Source of the DNA: Thiopseudomonas sp. | GTDB lineage: Bacteria > Pseudomonadota > Gammaproteobacteria > Pseudomonadales > Pseudomonadaceae | Direction of reading: 5' to 3' | NCBI GenBank assembly: GCA_023228985.1 | Contig: JALOAC010000005.1 | Location: 45,551 to 109,550 of the forward strand | DNA: 64,000 nucleotides | Part shown: positions 53,022-61,913 of the stretch, piece after piece | How the letters are laid out: each line of letters begins with the position of its first letter | How positions within the stretch are numbered: the first letter of the stretch is position 1 | The notes under the pieces: model-generated | The model's input: the letters and a program-made list of their open reading frames with translations, nothing else | Databases searched by the model: none | Told to the model about the DNA's origin: nothing | Position numbers and translations under genes: made by a program

Positions 53022-54131
53022 ATGGGTAAAAAAAATATCTTTGTCACCCAGCCCCTATTGCCGGAATTAAAGGAATTTATTCCGTATTTAGAAGAGATTT
53101 GGGAGAACAAACAGCTCACCAATGGTGGCCCTATGCACCGTGAGCTTGAGCAGCAGCTGGCAGACTATCTCGGCGTTGAGCATATTGCGCTATTTAATAA
53201 TGGCACCATCGCCCTACTCACCGCCCTGCAAGCATTGCGCATTACTGGCGAAGTCATCACCACGCCTTATTCTTTTGTGGCCACCTCGCACTCGTTGCTA
53301 TGGAATGACATCACGCCAGTGTTTGTCGATATTGACCCAGTCACACTAAACCTTGACCCCAGCAAAATCGAAGCAGCCATAACCCCCAAAACAACCGCTA
53401 TTTTGCCAGTGCATTGCTACGGGATTCCCTGCAATGTGGAGGCCATTCAAGCTATTGCTGATAACTATAACCTCAAAGTGATCTATGACGCGGCGCACTC
53501 TTTTGGTGTAAAAGACGCTGGCGGCAGCATACTGCGCCATGGTGATCTCAGTGTGCTGAGCTTTCACGCAACTAAAGTATTTAACACCTTTGAGGGCGGC
53601 GCCATTATTTGTCCAGATGCCAAAACCAAAAAACGTATCGATCAGTTGAAAAACTTTGGTTTTGTCGATGAAGTCACCGTGGTTGCTTCGGGTATTAACG
53701 GCAAAATGAGCGAAATCAACGCGGCCTTTGGCTTACTACAACTCAAGCACATTAACCAGGCGTTAGAGCAACGCAAAGCCATTGCCCAGCGTTACCGCGA
53801 AGCACTCAGCGGCATTGCAGGCATAGAATTGGTACAGCTCACCGAACACAGCAATAATGCGTATTTTCCCATCTTGGTTCAGGATAGCTACCCGTTAAGC
53901 CGAGATGAACTGTATGAATTATTTAAAGAAAACGGTATTCACGTGCGGCGATACTTTTATCCCTTGATTAGCGAGTTTCCTATGTACAGGGGGCTGCCTA
54001 GCGCACAGGTGAATAATTTACCCACAGCTAAAATGAAATCAGAGCAAGTACTTTGTTTGCCGATTTATTCAGCGCTGGAAGCGGGCGAGCAAGATGGCAT
54101 TATCCAGATCATTCAAACGACGGCAGAGTAA
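53022..54131 (+). CDS. DegT/DnrJ/EryC1/StrS sugar aminotransferase
   Basis: This PLP enzyme makes amino sugars from nucleotide keto-sugars. The 369-residue protein has LTNGGPMHRELEQQLADYLG, FNNGTIALLTALQAL, the PLP-contacting aspartate D156 in VIYDAAHSFGV and the Schiff-base lysine K185 in SFHATKVFNTFEGG. It most resembles the VioA/WecE/FdtB-like group acting on dTDP-4-keto-6-deoxysugars or 3-keto-sugars; the exact product is unknown. It is first in the glycan locus, and the next gene starts directly after its stop. No nucleotide-sugar dehydratase is in the window, so its substrate must come from elsewhere. Confidence 0.92.
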   Translation: MGKKNIFVTQPLLPELKEFIPYLEEIWENKQLTNGGPMHRELEQQLADYLGVEHIALFNNGTIALLTALQALRITGEVITTPYSFVATSHSLLWNDITPVFVDIDPVTLNLDPSKIEAAITPKTTAILPVHCYGIPCNVEAIQAIADNYNLKVIYDAAHSFGVKDAGGSILRHGDLSVLSFHATKVFNTFEGGAIICPDAKTKKRIDQLKNFGFVDEVTVVASGINGKMSEINAAFGLLQLKHINQALEQRKAIAQRYREALSGIAGIELVQLTEHSNNAYFPILVQDSYPLSRDELYELFKENGIHVRRYFYPLISEFPMYRGLPSAQVNNLPTAKMKSEQVLCLPIYSALEAGEQDGIIQIIQTTAE

Positions 54132-55400
54132 ATGAAGAAGCGCATCCTCGTATTCCCATGTGGATCTGAGATTGGACTGGAAATTCACCAGTCCATGCAG
54201 CACTCCACCCACTTTGACCTGATTGGCGCCTCCAGCGTGGATGACCATGGACGCTTTGTGTATGAGGACTACATCGGCGGCGTACCTATGCACACGGATG
54301 TAAGCTTTACCGTCGCCCTGAAAGAAATCATCCGCACAAGACAAATTGACGCCATCTACCCGACCATGGATGCTGTAGCCGAAACCCTGCACAACCTCGC
54401 CACAAAGCTTGGTGTCATCGTTATTGGCAGCAGCAAAGAAACCACTGTTATCTGCGCTGATAAACGTAAAACCTACACCGCCCTGCATGGCCATATCCCG
54501 TTAGCCCGTAGTTACAGCAGCCTAGATGAGGTTGAGCAATATCCAGTATTCCTCAAGCCAACCATAGGCTACGGTGCACGCGGAGCGGCCAAAGCCAACA
54601 ACCGCCGGCATGCAGAGTTGCTACTGGAAACCGCAGGTAATCAAGACTTGCTGATTCAGGAATGCTTAACCGGCATGGAATGGACGATTGATTGCTTCAG
54701 CGATCGTCACGGCAAGTTACGCTTTCATGGCGTGCGTAGTCGCAACCGTGTTAGCAATGGCATCAGCGTCAACACCACAGAGTGTGACCGCCACGCTCAA
54801 GAATTTGCCCAATGGGCCGACACCATCAACAATATTTTCAAGCCTAGGGGTGCATGGTTCTTCCAGGCCAAACAAGCCGTAGATGGCCAGCCAAGATTAT
54901 TAGAAATTGCCGCTAGACTGGCCGGATCATCGGCACTGTTTCGTATTAAAGGCGTAAACTTTGCCCTACTAAGCTGTTTTGATGCCTTTGGCCAGGATGT
55001 AGAAATTCTGGTCAACGACTTCAACGTGGAACTTGATCGTGCCCTATGCAATAGATACAAGCTGGATATTGAATACACACACGTTTACGTAGACCTAGAC
55101 GACTGCCTGATTGTCAATGGCAAAGTCAATTACGAGCTTGTTGCGTTTTTATACAAAGCTATAGATGAAGGCAAACATATTTGCTTGATAACACGCCACC
55201 GCGGTAACCTGAAAGAAACACTGAATAAATACCGTTTGACGCAGATATTTGACGAGATTGTGCATGTGACAGATGGACGGCCAAAATCAGCCTTTATCAT
55301 AGCGGAGAAAGCGGTGTTTATTGATGATTCGTTTGCTGAAAGCAAGCCTATTGCAACCTATAAAAATTACAATATTTTGGGACTCTACCAAATTTTTTAG
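54132..55400 (+). CDS. ATP-grasp ligase fused to a HAD-like phosphatase domain
   Basis: The 422-residue protein starts with a preATP-grasp fold (RILVFPCGSEIGLEIHQSM), then an ATP-grasp domain with FLKPTIGYGARGAAKA (about 140-154), LIQECLTGMEWTIDCFS and Mg-binding LLEIAARLAGSS (256-267). A HAD domain begins at HVYVDLDDCLIV (D321/D323 nucleophile pair), with ITRHRG (about 353), K385 and FIDDS (397-400). ATP-grasp enzymes join a carboxylate to an amine or thiol. Next to an aminotransferase it may acylate an amino sugar with a small acid or amino acid. That role is inference. It starts at the base after the aminotransferase stop. Confidence 0.85.
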   Translation: MKKRILVFPCGSEIGLEIHQSMQHSTHFDLIGASSVDDHGRFVYEDYIGGVPMHTDVSFTVALKEIIRTRQIDAIYPTMDAVAETLHNLATKLGVIVIGSSKETTVICADKRKTYTALHGHIPLARSYSSLDEVEQYPVFLKPTIGYGARGAAKANNRRHAELLLETAGNQDLLIQECLTGMEWTIDCFSDRHGKLRFHGVRSRNRVSNGISVNTTECDRHAQEFAQWADTINNIFKPRGAWFFQAKQAVDGQPRLLEIAARLAGSSALFRIKGVNFALLSCFDAFGQDVEILVNDFNVELDRALCNRYKLDIEYTHVYVDLDDCLIVNGKVNYELVAFLYKAIDEGKHICLITRHRGNLKETLNKYRLTQIFDEIVHVTDGRPKSAFIIAEKAVFIDDSFAESKPIATYKNYNILGLYQIF

Positions 55401-55409
55401 CGAGATATC

Positions 55410-56393
55410 ATGCCTTTTTTCAGTATCATAATCCCAACTTACAATAACGAAGAACATATTGAGCAAGCAATAAACAGTTGCTTTAACTCGAACTTTTATG
55501 ATTTTGAAATTATTGTTATTAATGATGCATCTACCGATGGTACAGCTGACAAACTTGAACAGCTGACAGCAAAGTATGATAAAAAAATCAAAATAATTAC
55601 TAACACCAATAACACAGGCTCTGGGCCTGCTAGGAACACAGGAATCGACCTTGCAAATGGTGAGTATTTATTATTTCTTGATGGTGACGACTGGTTTGAA
55701 CCTAATGCAGTACAGCATGCCGTAGATGTGGCAAAAAAAACCAATGCTGAAGTCATCATATTCAACCATCAAAGAGTCTGGGCAGACGGTACAAAAACAG
55801 CCAATATTCCAAATAGATACACAAACTTAGGCTTACAGGAAAAAGTGCTTAGCGCCCCCAAAGACAGAAAAGGGGCAATGGGCAATCTTCACACAGTTTG
55901 GAATAAATCTTATAAAACAAACTATATAAAAGAATTAAATATAAGATTCAGTTCTGGAATATATCAAGATATTCCTTGGAGTATAAAAGCTGTTTGCATG
56001 GCAAGCATCGTTTATTACAGTCCTGTGATACTGGTAAATTATAGACAACGGGCTGGCGCTGTCACCAAAACCACTAGCCCTGATCACTTTCAAGTTTTTA
56101 AGCAAACAAACGAAGCTATAGAATTTATAAAGCAAAACACATCAATAAAAGAAAGGTATAGTTCAGAAATATACGAATACTGCAAGCTTCTTATTTTCGG
56201 AATAATCAGAACCGAATATAGAGTACCTTCAAATTTAGAAAAAACCTTTATAAAGGAAAGTTACAAAGAAATATTAAAATGGAGAAAAGCATTAAACATT
56301 AACAGCCATGATAGCTTATTAAAAACCTTAAGTACTGGTTGCAAAGAAAAACTTCTGCTTAATCAGAAAAAATACCACATAAACTTTAAATAA
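55410..56393 (+). CDS. Family 2 glycosyltransferase
   Basis: The 327-residue protein has the GT-A N-terminus FFSIIIPTYNNEEHIEQAIN, IIVINDASTDGTADKLE, GSGPARNTGIDLANGEYLLFL and the metal-binding DGDDW (91-95), typical of inverting GT2 enzymes. No membrane segment is present. It would add a sugar to the growing glycan in the cytoplasm. Composition becomes clearly AT-rich from here rightwards. Confidence 0.92.
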   Translation: MPFFSIIIPTYNNEEHIEQAINSCFNSNFYDFEIIVINDASTDGTADKLEQLTAKYDKKIKIITNTNNTGSGPARNTGIDLANGEYLLFLDGDDWFEPNAVQHAVDVAKKTNAEVIIFNHQRVWADGTKTANIPNRYTNLGLQEKVLSAPKDRKGAMGNLHTVWNKSYKTNYIKELNIRFSSGIYQDIPWSIKAVCMASIVYYSPVILVNYRQRAGAVTKTTSPDHFQVFKQTNEAIEFIKQNTSIKERYSSEIYEYCKLLIFGIIRTEYRVPSNLEKTFIKESYKEILKWRKALNINSHDSLLKTLSTGCKEKLLLNQKKYHINFK

Positions 56394-56404
56394 GAAATAT
56401 TATA

Positions 56405-57580
56405 ATGAAAAGCATTAAATTTCAAAATAAAATTAAAGAGCTGTGCAATAGATATGATCAAGAAGAAGAACAAAAAGAAATAGAAAAACAAATATTCGAT
56501 AATTTTTACAAGCAAACAGAAACAGCTGATAACCGCGATTATTATAAACTATCAAAAATTCTGGAAGAAAACAATCAGCCAATTCTAGCCGTTAAAGCTA
56601 ATAACGTTCATTACGCCATAGAAGCCAACAATTTAGTTAAGCAAAGCCCGCTAGAAAAAGAATACCAAGCAAGAAAGAATAAGCTGAAAAAAAAGTTGGA
56701 AGACCATATAACAAAAGATAATTTTTTACACTATATAAAGACTGAGGAGAGGATTAAATATCATGAAAAAAACCATGGGTTAATTTATAAAAAACTACAG
56801 AAAAAAAACTGGTTAAAAAAACAAAAATTATACTCAGAGCTTATAGACAAAATAATAAAAGAATGCAACCATACAAGCAAGGCATCAATAATAGTAATAT
56901 CTAACGCAAATGAAGAATACATATTAGAGTCACTAGTAGAGACTAACAAGCAAGCTAGAGAAAACGATTGTCAGATAATTTTCGTAAGTAACAACAAAGA
57001 AAACCAAACAGAGCTAATACTATCGCTAACAGATACCTTCATACAGCTTAATAAAAATACAGGTGCCTACCTAGCAAGAAACATAGGTAGTTTATTTGCA
57101 AATAGTGACATCTTGATTTTCATAGAAGATGACGGTGTACCAGCAGCAAGCTGTATAGCAGAGCACATATGCGCACACTCTGACAACAAAATCATGACCG
57201 TCAGAGGCTGCTATCTCAGCAAAAGCAATGGAGTAATGCCTGAACACTACTGGCTAGGCATGCACCCTTTAAATTCAGCACCAAATCTTGAAGGAAACTG
57301 CTCTATCAAGTCAAATATATTCTATACTATCGGTGGATGGGGCGACTATATATTGTTTGGGCATGGTGGATATGATTTATGTTATAGAATGCTAGAAACC
57401 CATACAAACATTGAACAACACAAATATATCCCTAGTGCTACTCTGTATCACAACTGGACAAAGCCTGACGAACAAATGATACAAAAACAATTAAAACAAC
57501 ATGCCTCATGGCATATCTTAAGGCAAAGACACAAATATCTATATAAGCTTAAAAAAGATTTTAATAATAAACAAGTATAA
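56405..57580 (+). CDS. GT2-like glycosyltransferase with N-terminal helical extension
   Basis: The 391-residue protein has a highly charged helical N-terminal region (about 1-155, lysine- and glutamate-rich, likely coiled coil) and then a GT-A-like domain: ASIIVISNANEEYILESL, NKNTGAYLARNIGSLFANSD, IFIEDDGVPAASC with the acidic metal site E241-D242-D243, and a galactosyltransferase-like GHGGYDLCYRM near the end. The N-terminal region is unusual for GT2 and may bind a partner. It is 11 bases after the preceding glycosyltransferase gene. Confidence 0.82.
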   Translation: MKSIKFQNKIKELCNRYDQEEEQKEIEKQIFDNFYKQTETADNRDYYKLSKILEENNQPILAVKANNVHYAIEANNLVKQSPLEKEYQARKNKLKKKLEDHITKDNFLHYIKTEERIKYHEKNHGLIYKKLQKKNWLKKQKLYSELIDKIIKECNHTSKASIIVISNANEEYILESLVETNKQARENDCQIIFVSNNKENQTELILSLTDTFIQLNKNTGAYLARNIGSLFANSDILIFIEDDGVPAASCIAEHICAHSDNKIMTVRGCYLSKSNGVMPEHYWLGMHPLNSAPNLEGNCSIKSNIFYTIGGWGDYILFGHGGYDLCYRMLETHTNIEQHKYIPSATLYHNWTKPDEQMIQKQLKQHASWHILRQRHKYLYKLKKDFNNKQV

Positions 57581-57597
57581 GGCATAAGAATACAGTT

Positions 57598-58248
57598 ATG
57601 AGCAACGAATTACTTAATCTATGTAAAAAATACAAAGACCTACCTTACATGCAGTATGAGCAAGCAAAGGTAATACAAGATATAATTATAGAAAACAACT
57701 TTAATAAAATTTTAGAGCTAGGGTTCTATCATGGAAAAAGCAGCCTTCTAATAGCATCAATACTTTCAAATATTACTAACGGCCACTTAACAACCCTAGA
57801 TATAGAATCAGCAACTACAAGAACACCAAATATATATAAATTACTCAAAGATGAGAAATTAAGCCACAAAGTAACTGTTAAAGTATGTAGACGCTCATAT
57901 ACGTTTGAGCTAATGAATGAGATCATATCTAGCAGTAGGCCAAAATACGATCTTTGTTATTTTGATGGTGGCCATACACTAGATTACACAGGCTTTGGAT
58001 TTTACCTTGTAGATAAACTTTTAAATCCTGGTGGAATAATAATTTTTGACGACCTTAACTGGACTATTGAAAAGTCGCAAGACGCGCAGAAGTCTAAAAA
58101 TTCTTATCAAAATTATAGTGATGATGAAAAGAAAATGCAGGCTGTACGTGTGATATTTGAACACTTAGTGAAAGACTCTGGGTATGAATGTACTGAAATA
58201 AAAAAACTAGGCTGGGGAATAGCACGAAAAATCAAAATCCCACAGTAG
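57598..58248 (+). CDS. Class I SAM-dependent methyltransferase (Methyltransf_24 type)
   Basis: The 216-residue protein has motif I as ILELGFYHGKSSLLIASIL (about 38-56), an acidic strand in LTTLDIES, and DLCYFDGGHTLDYTGFGFYLV followed by GGIIIFDDLNW, the pattern of methyltransferase family 24 enzymes common in glycan clusters. Motif I has F in place of the second glycine of GxGxG, as in many of the family. The acceptor, presumably a sugar hydroxyl, is unknown. It is 17 bases after the preceding gene. Confidence 0.85.
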   Translation: MSNELLNLCKKYKDLPYMQYEQAKVIQDIIIENNFNKILELGFYHGKSSLLIASILSNITNGHLTTLDIESATTRTPNIYKLLKDEKLSHKVTVKVCRRSYTFELMNEIISSSRPKYDLCYFDGGHTLDYTGFGFYLVDKLLNPGGIIIFDDLNWTIEKSQDAQKSKNSYQNYSDDEKKMQAVRVIFEHLVKDSGYECTEIKKLGWGIARKIKIPQ

Positions 58249-58352
58249 AAACCAATCAAAATAATATTCGAAAACATTTTAACAGTGCAAACAAAATATA
58301 CCGCGTAATACAAAACTAAGATTTTAGAAACCTATCACCACCTCAGCCTATA

Positions 58353-59426
58353 GTGAATAATGGAATGGTAAAATTGCAAATCGACTATAATCAAAAAGGA
58401 GAAAAACTCTACCTAGAGTGCAGCTATAAACTCGCTGCCGAATATTTTGCACGCGCATTAGCTATCGAGCCTAACAATGCATGGTTCTGTCAGAATCTCG
58501 CAGAAGCAACCGCTCGCCTCTCTTATAAAAAAGGAGATCTGTGGACAAATGAACAACTAGGTAATTTACTAAAAAAACAAGGAAAAGCTACTGTGGTTGC
58601 GAGCACTTACCGCAAGGCACTTAAGCTAGATCCAGTCAAAGTTGAGCAGCACCGCAAGTCACAAACTTTTAAGATTAATCCGCCTCAAAAAAACCAAATT
58701 AACAACCCTATTTTTATTCTAGGGTGTGGACACAGCGGTACCTCTCTAATGCTTGCAATTCTTGGTAACCACCCACAAATAAACCCTATTCCAAGAGAAA
58801 GTGCCTTATACCTCAAAACTGATGCTGATATACAGTTAGCCATGCGAGACTGGGATGTTGAATGTCGTAATCTAGGAATGACAAGGTGGGCTGAAAAAAC
58901 GCCATCACATATATTCCAAATACATCGTCTGATAGCTTTTCGGCCAAATGCTAAATTCATTATTATGATGCGTGACGGGCGCGATGTTGTTTGCTCACTA
59001 AAATATCGTATTAGCTCAAATTCCTTCAAGGAACGATTAGAACGCTGGATATATGACAACATGGCCGGTATGTCTTGGTGGTGTCATCCACAGGTAAAAG
59101 TCGTTAAGTATGAAAGCCTCATTGCTAATACCGTAGATACCCTACGAGAAATTTGCTTTTTCCTAGAGTTAAATTACACAGAACTACTGCTGGAATACCA
59201 TAAAACAGAACGCCGCTGGTATAGCGATGATATACAAAAACCAAACACAATCGAAACTCATAACGATCACAAAAACAACCGTAATTGGCAAATAAATCAG
59301 CCAATTTTTGATGGTAGAGAACGCTGGAAGCTTGAAATGAGCTATGATGAAAAGCAAAAATTCAAAAAATCACCTGCCCAGAACCTATTACAACGCTTTG
59401 GCTATGTTACTGATTCCAACTGGTAG
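58353..59426 (+). CDS. TPR-sulfotransferase fusion
   Basis: The N-terminal 100 residues form TPR-like helix pairs (YLECSYKLAAEYFARALAIEPNNAWFCQN; ASTYRKALKLDPVKVEQ). A P-loop sulfotransferase domain follows, with the 5'-phosphosulfate loop FILGCGHSGTSLMLAIL (121-137), a conserved EKTP motif (about 181-184) and the 3'-phosphate motif MMRDGRDVVCSLKY (205-218). It would transfer sulfate from PAPS to a glycan or protein. The start is uncertain: GTG at 58353 or ATG at 58365; neither has a clear ribosome site. A 104-base gap separates it from the methyltransferase gene. Confidence 0.85.
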   Translation: MNNGMVKLQIDYNQKGEKLYLECSYKLAAEYFARALAIEPNNAWFCQNLAEATARLSYKKGDLWTNEQLGNLLKKQGKATVVASTYRKALKLDPVKVEQHRKSQTFKINPPQKNQINNPIFILGCGHSGTSLMLAILGNHPQINPIPRESALYLKTDADIQLAMRDWDVECRNLGMTRWAEKTPSHIFQIHRLIAFRPNAKFIIMMRDGRDVVCSLKYRISSNSFKERLERWIYDNMAGMSWWCHPQVKVVKYESLIANTVDTLREICFFLELNYTELLLEYHKTERRWYSDDIQKPNTIETHNDHKNNRNWQINQPIFDGRERWKLEMSYDEKQKFKKSPAQNLLQRFGYVTDSNW

Positions 59427-59531
59427 TTAATTTAACTAGACTTTTCTTTCGACTTTAAATTTATAACCATGAAAAATTCAATAGCTTAAGCACAACATGA
59501 CACATACTCCGCAGCCAAACAGAAAATACAG

Positions 59532-60235
59532 ATGAACAACACCCATAAAAAAATACAGCCTTAAACTTTATTGATGACATTCTCGCAATATTAGAAAACA
59601 AAACAATAAACTATATAGATGTTGAAGCTCATAACGGTAATACATACCTTACTTTCAAAAACTCAAATCTAAAACTGGAACATTCATTTCTTTTTGAACC
59701 AAACCCAAACTCATTTGAGCTATTAAAAAATAAAGTAAAAATCACTAGCGGTGATGTTTCTACTTTTAATATAGCAATTTCAGATCACGCCGGAAAAGTA
59801 ATCATGGAAGACAAAGATACTATGTCTAAAGTTATAGAGTACGACTGGAGTGACAGCGTACCATCAGACTGTGACTTATTTTTTAAAACAAATTGTGAGC
59901 CCTTAGATAACTACTACCATGCATTTAAAAACAACACAACTATATTAAAATTAGATGTGGAAGGCCACGAAAGCGAAGTACTAGAAGGGGCCAAAAAAAT
60001 ACTTAAAGAGCAATTGGCTGATATAATTTATATAGAAGTTGGTTTTGATAAAAAAAACAAACAACAAACATACTATAGAGAAATAGAGGATACTCTGAAC
60101 AAGTACCAATATTATTTATTTAGAATTTATGAGCAAAAAAATGAATGGATAAAAAACTCAATACTTTTAAGGCGTGCTAATTTTGCATTTGTTAGCAAAA
60201 AATTCTCTGACGTAACTCCATACAGAAAAACATAG
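59532..60235 (+). pseudogene. FkbM-family methyltransferase, frameshifted at a poly-A tract
   Basis: From ATG 59532 the frame reads MNNTHKKIQP and stops at 59562-59564. Adding one base to the A7 run (59547-59553) would join it to a long open frame beginning NTALNFIDDILAILENKTIN and running to 60235, about 235 residues, the normal FkbM size. That frame contains INYIDVEAHNGNTYL, SFLFEPNPNSFELLKN, ILKLDVEGHESEVLEGAKK and ADIIYIEVG, an FkbM signature. The binding motif is DVEAHNG where FkbM has DVGAHxG, a possible loss of function. It may be phase-variable, decayed, or a base-calling error. The next ATG in the long frame is at 59804. Confidence 0.72.
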
Positions 60236-60330
60236 CTATACCAGTAATAACTATTTAATAAATTTTTATCTATAGCTGTTCATTTTAATATTTACTACAC
60301 ATTACTATTAACACAACACATAGGTTCATA

Positions 60331-61332
60331 ATGTCCAAAGAAATAATTAAGATAGGTGACTTTACAAGGTTCAATAGTTCTAGTATGTCGATAAATTGGG
60401 TTATTACAAGAACGTGTAACTACACCTGTAGCTACTGCACAGTCTACGACAATACAGCTCCATTCACACCATTTCATCAGTTAGAAAATGCTGTGAAACA
60501 AATAAAATCACTAGATAAAGAAAAGTACCAAATAATTTTTACAGGCGGAGAACCCACTATTTACCCAAAATTTAATGACTTGCTCGAATTAATTTTACTA
60601 TCAATCGGGCAAAATATTAGAATAAATGTAGTTACCAACTTAAGCCGAGCAAATTCCTTTTATAAAAAATTTGTTGACAAGTTTCAAAATTTCAATAAAA
60701 ACATATACTTTGTAACATCTTTTCATTTCGAATTTGCAAACAAGAATAGCTTTATACAAAAAATAAAATTCCTTATCAACAGCAACTACAATGTAACTGT
60801 AAATCTTATGGCGTCTCCGCCACACATGTCGCTCGTAAAAGAGCTAATGAGCGAATTAAAAAATATTAATAGCAAGTTTCTTAATATCAACCCAATAGCA
60901 ATAAGATCCGGCAACTCATTAGATAGCCGATATAAAAAAGAAGACTTGGCATGGTTAAAAGAAAACTTTATTCAAGAAAAAAAACCAATTGAAGTGACTT
61001 TTAGTACAAAGGAAAACAAACCGATTATAAAAAACTATACAGCTTCAGAAATGAACACATTAAGAATGACAAACTTTCAAGATATGCTCTGTGAAGCAGG
61101 AATAAATAACTTTTCTATAGATGTAGATGGTAAAGTAAACAAAGCAGTCTGCTTTAGAAGAAGGGACAGTGACTTTAATATATACAAAGATGACAATCTA
61201 AAAAAACACTTGCCCAAAACACCCATAACTTGCCCATTCAGTAGGTGTAACTGCAATGATGATATACACATACCAAAATATAAAAATACAAATTCTAAAC
61301 ATTCACTAATCAACATAAAAAACTTATTATAA
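60331..61332 (+). CDS. Radical SAM enzyme with C-terminal cysteine cluster
   Basis: The 333-residue protein has the radical SAM motif CNYTCSYC (C29, C33, C36) and the SAM-binding FTGGEPTIY (70-78). The C-terminal part carries cysteines at 254, 274, 301, 306 and 308 around VDGKVNKAVCF and TCPFSRCNC, consistent with a SPASM- or twitch-like second iron-sulfur cluster. Such enzymes modify peptides, epimerise or dehydrogenate substrates, or act on sugars. No precursor-peptide gene is visible in the 95-base upstream gap, so a glycan substrate is a reasonable inference. It is last in the locus and very AT-rich. Confidence 0.85.
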   Translation: MSKEIIKIGDFTRFNSSSMSINWVITRTCNYTCSYCTVYDNTAPFTPFHQLENAVKQIKSLDKEKYQIIFTGGEPTIYPKFNDLLELILLSIGQNIRINVVTNLSRANSFYKKFVDKFQNFNKNIYFVTSFHFEFANKNSFIQKIKFLINSNYNVTVNLMASPPHMSLVKELMSELKNINSKFLNINPIAIRSGNSLDSRYKKEDLAWLKENFIQEKKPIEVTFSTKENKPIIKNYTASEMNTLRMTNFQDMLCEAGINNFSIDVDGKVNKAVCFRRRDSDFNIYKDDNLKKHLPKTPITCPFSRCNCNDDIHIPKYKNTNSKHSLINIKNLL

Positions 61333-61401
61333 TTTTTTAACGTTGACTTTTATCTCACTGAAATTAAACCATTTACGTATACCGCAGTGGCTAACACTAT
61401 A

Positions 61402-61440
61402 AAATCTTAATAAGCGGCTATAAACTACTTATTAAGATTT
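61402..61440 (+). terminator. AT-rich hairpin ending the glycan locus
   Basis: AAATCTTAATAAG (61402-61414), a 13-base loop, CTTATTAAGATTT (61428-61440) is a perfect 13-bp stem 70 bases after the radical SAM stop. AT-rich stems like this occur as terminators, but the long loop and lack of a U run keep it tentative. Confidence 0.55.
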
Positions 61441-61510
61441 ACATATTTAAACATATGGCGGTCTCAAATTCTGAGTGCAACACCTGACCAATTTGGTAAG
61501 GTACTGCAGC

Positions 61511-61872
61511 ATGTCATATCATGAACTCAATCTTGAAGAACGAATTGCGATCAGAGTGGGTCTGGTCAAAAAACTGAGCCTACGCGAAATTGCCCGCCAG
61601 CTAAAGCGCTCGCCATCCACCATCAGCCGGGAGGTTCGGCGCAATAGTGATGCTGATGGCAACTACACAGCCTATGGTGCATATCAGTACACGAAGGCTC
61701 GCAGGGTCGCTTGTCGTCCCAAGCGTAAACTGGTGCCAGGCAGTGAGCTGTTCCAGATGGTCAAGGAAATGCTCCGTGACCGCTTCTCCCCTCAACAAAT
61801 TGCCGGTAACTTGCGCCGTATGTTTCCTAAACTTAAAGATGCCTACGTCAGTCACGAGACGATTTACAAGTA
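61511..61872 (+). pseudogene. IS30-family transposase, 5' fragment
   Basis: The frame from ATG 61511 reads MSYHELNLEERIAIRVGLVK with a helix-turn-helix LSLREIARQLKRSPSTISREVRRN, matching IS30 transposases, and stops after VSHETIYK at the point where the IS66 terminal sequence GTAAGCGCCC begins (61870). About 120 of the usual 300-340 residues remain. The catalytic DDE domain is lost or lies beyond the IS66 element. The IS30 left end is probably near 61463 (CTCAAATTCTGAGTGCAAC). Confidence 0.88.
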
Positions 61873-61913
61873 AGCGCCCTTAAATCAGCACCCTTGTAAA
61901 CTAGGCACTTAGC

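Noticed and set aside
59461..59531. Alternative starts for the FkbM gene (ATGs near 59468 and 59496)
   Set aside because: Both frames end after a few codons and neither joins the long FkbM frame.
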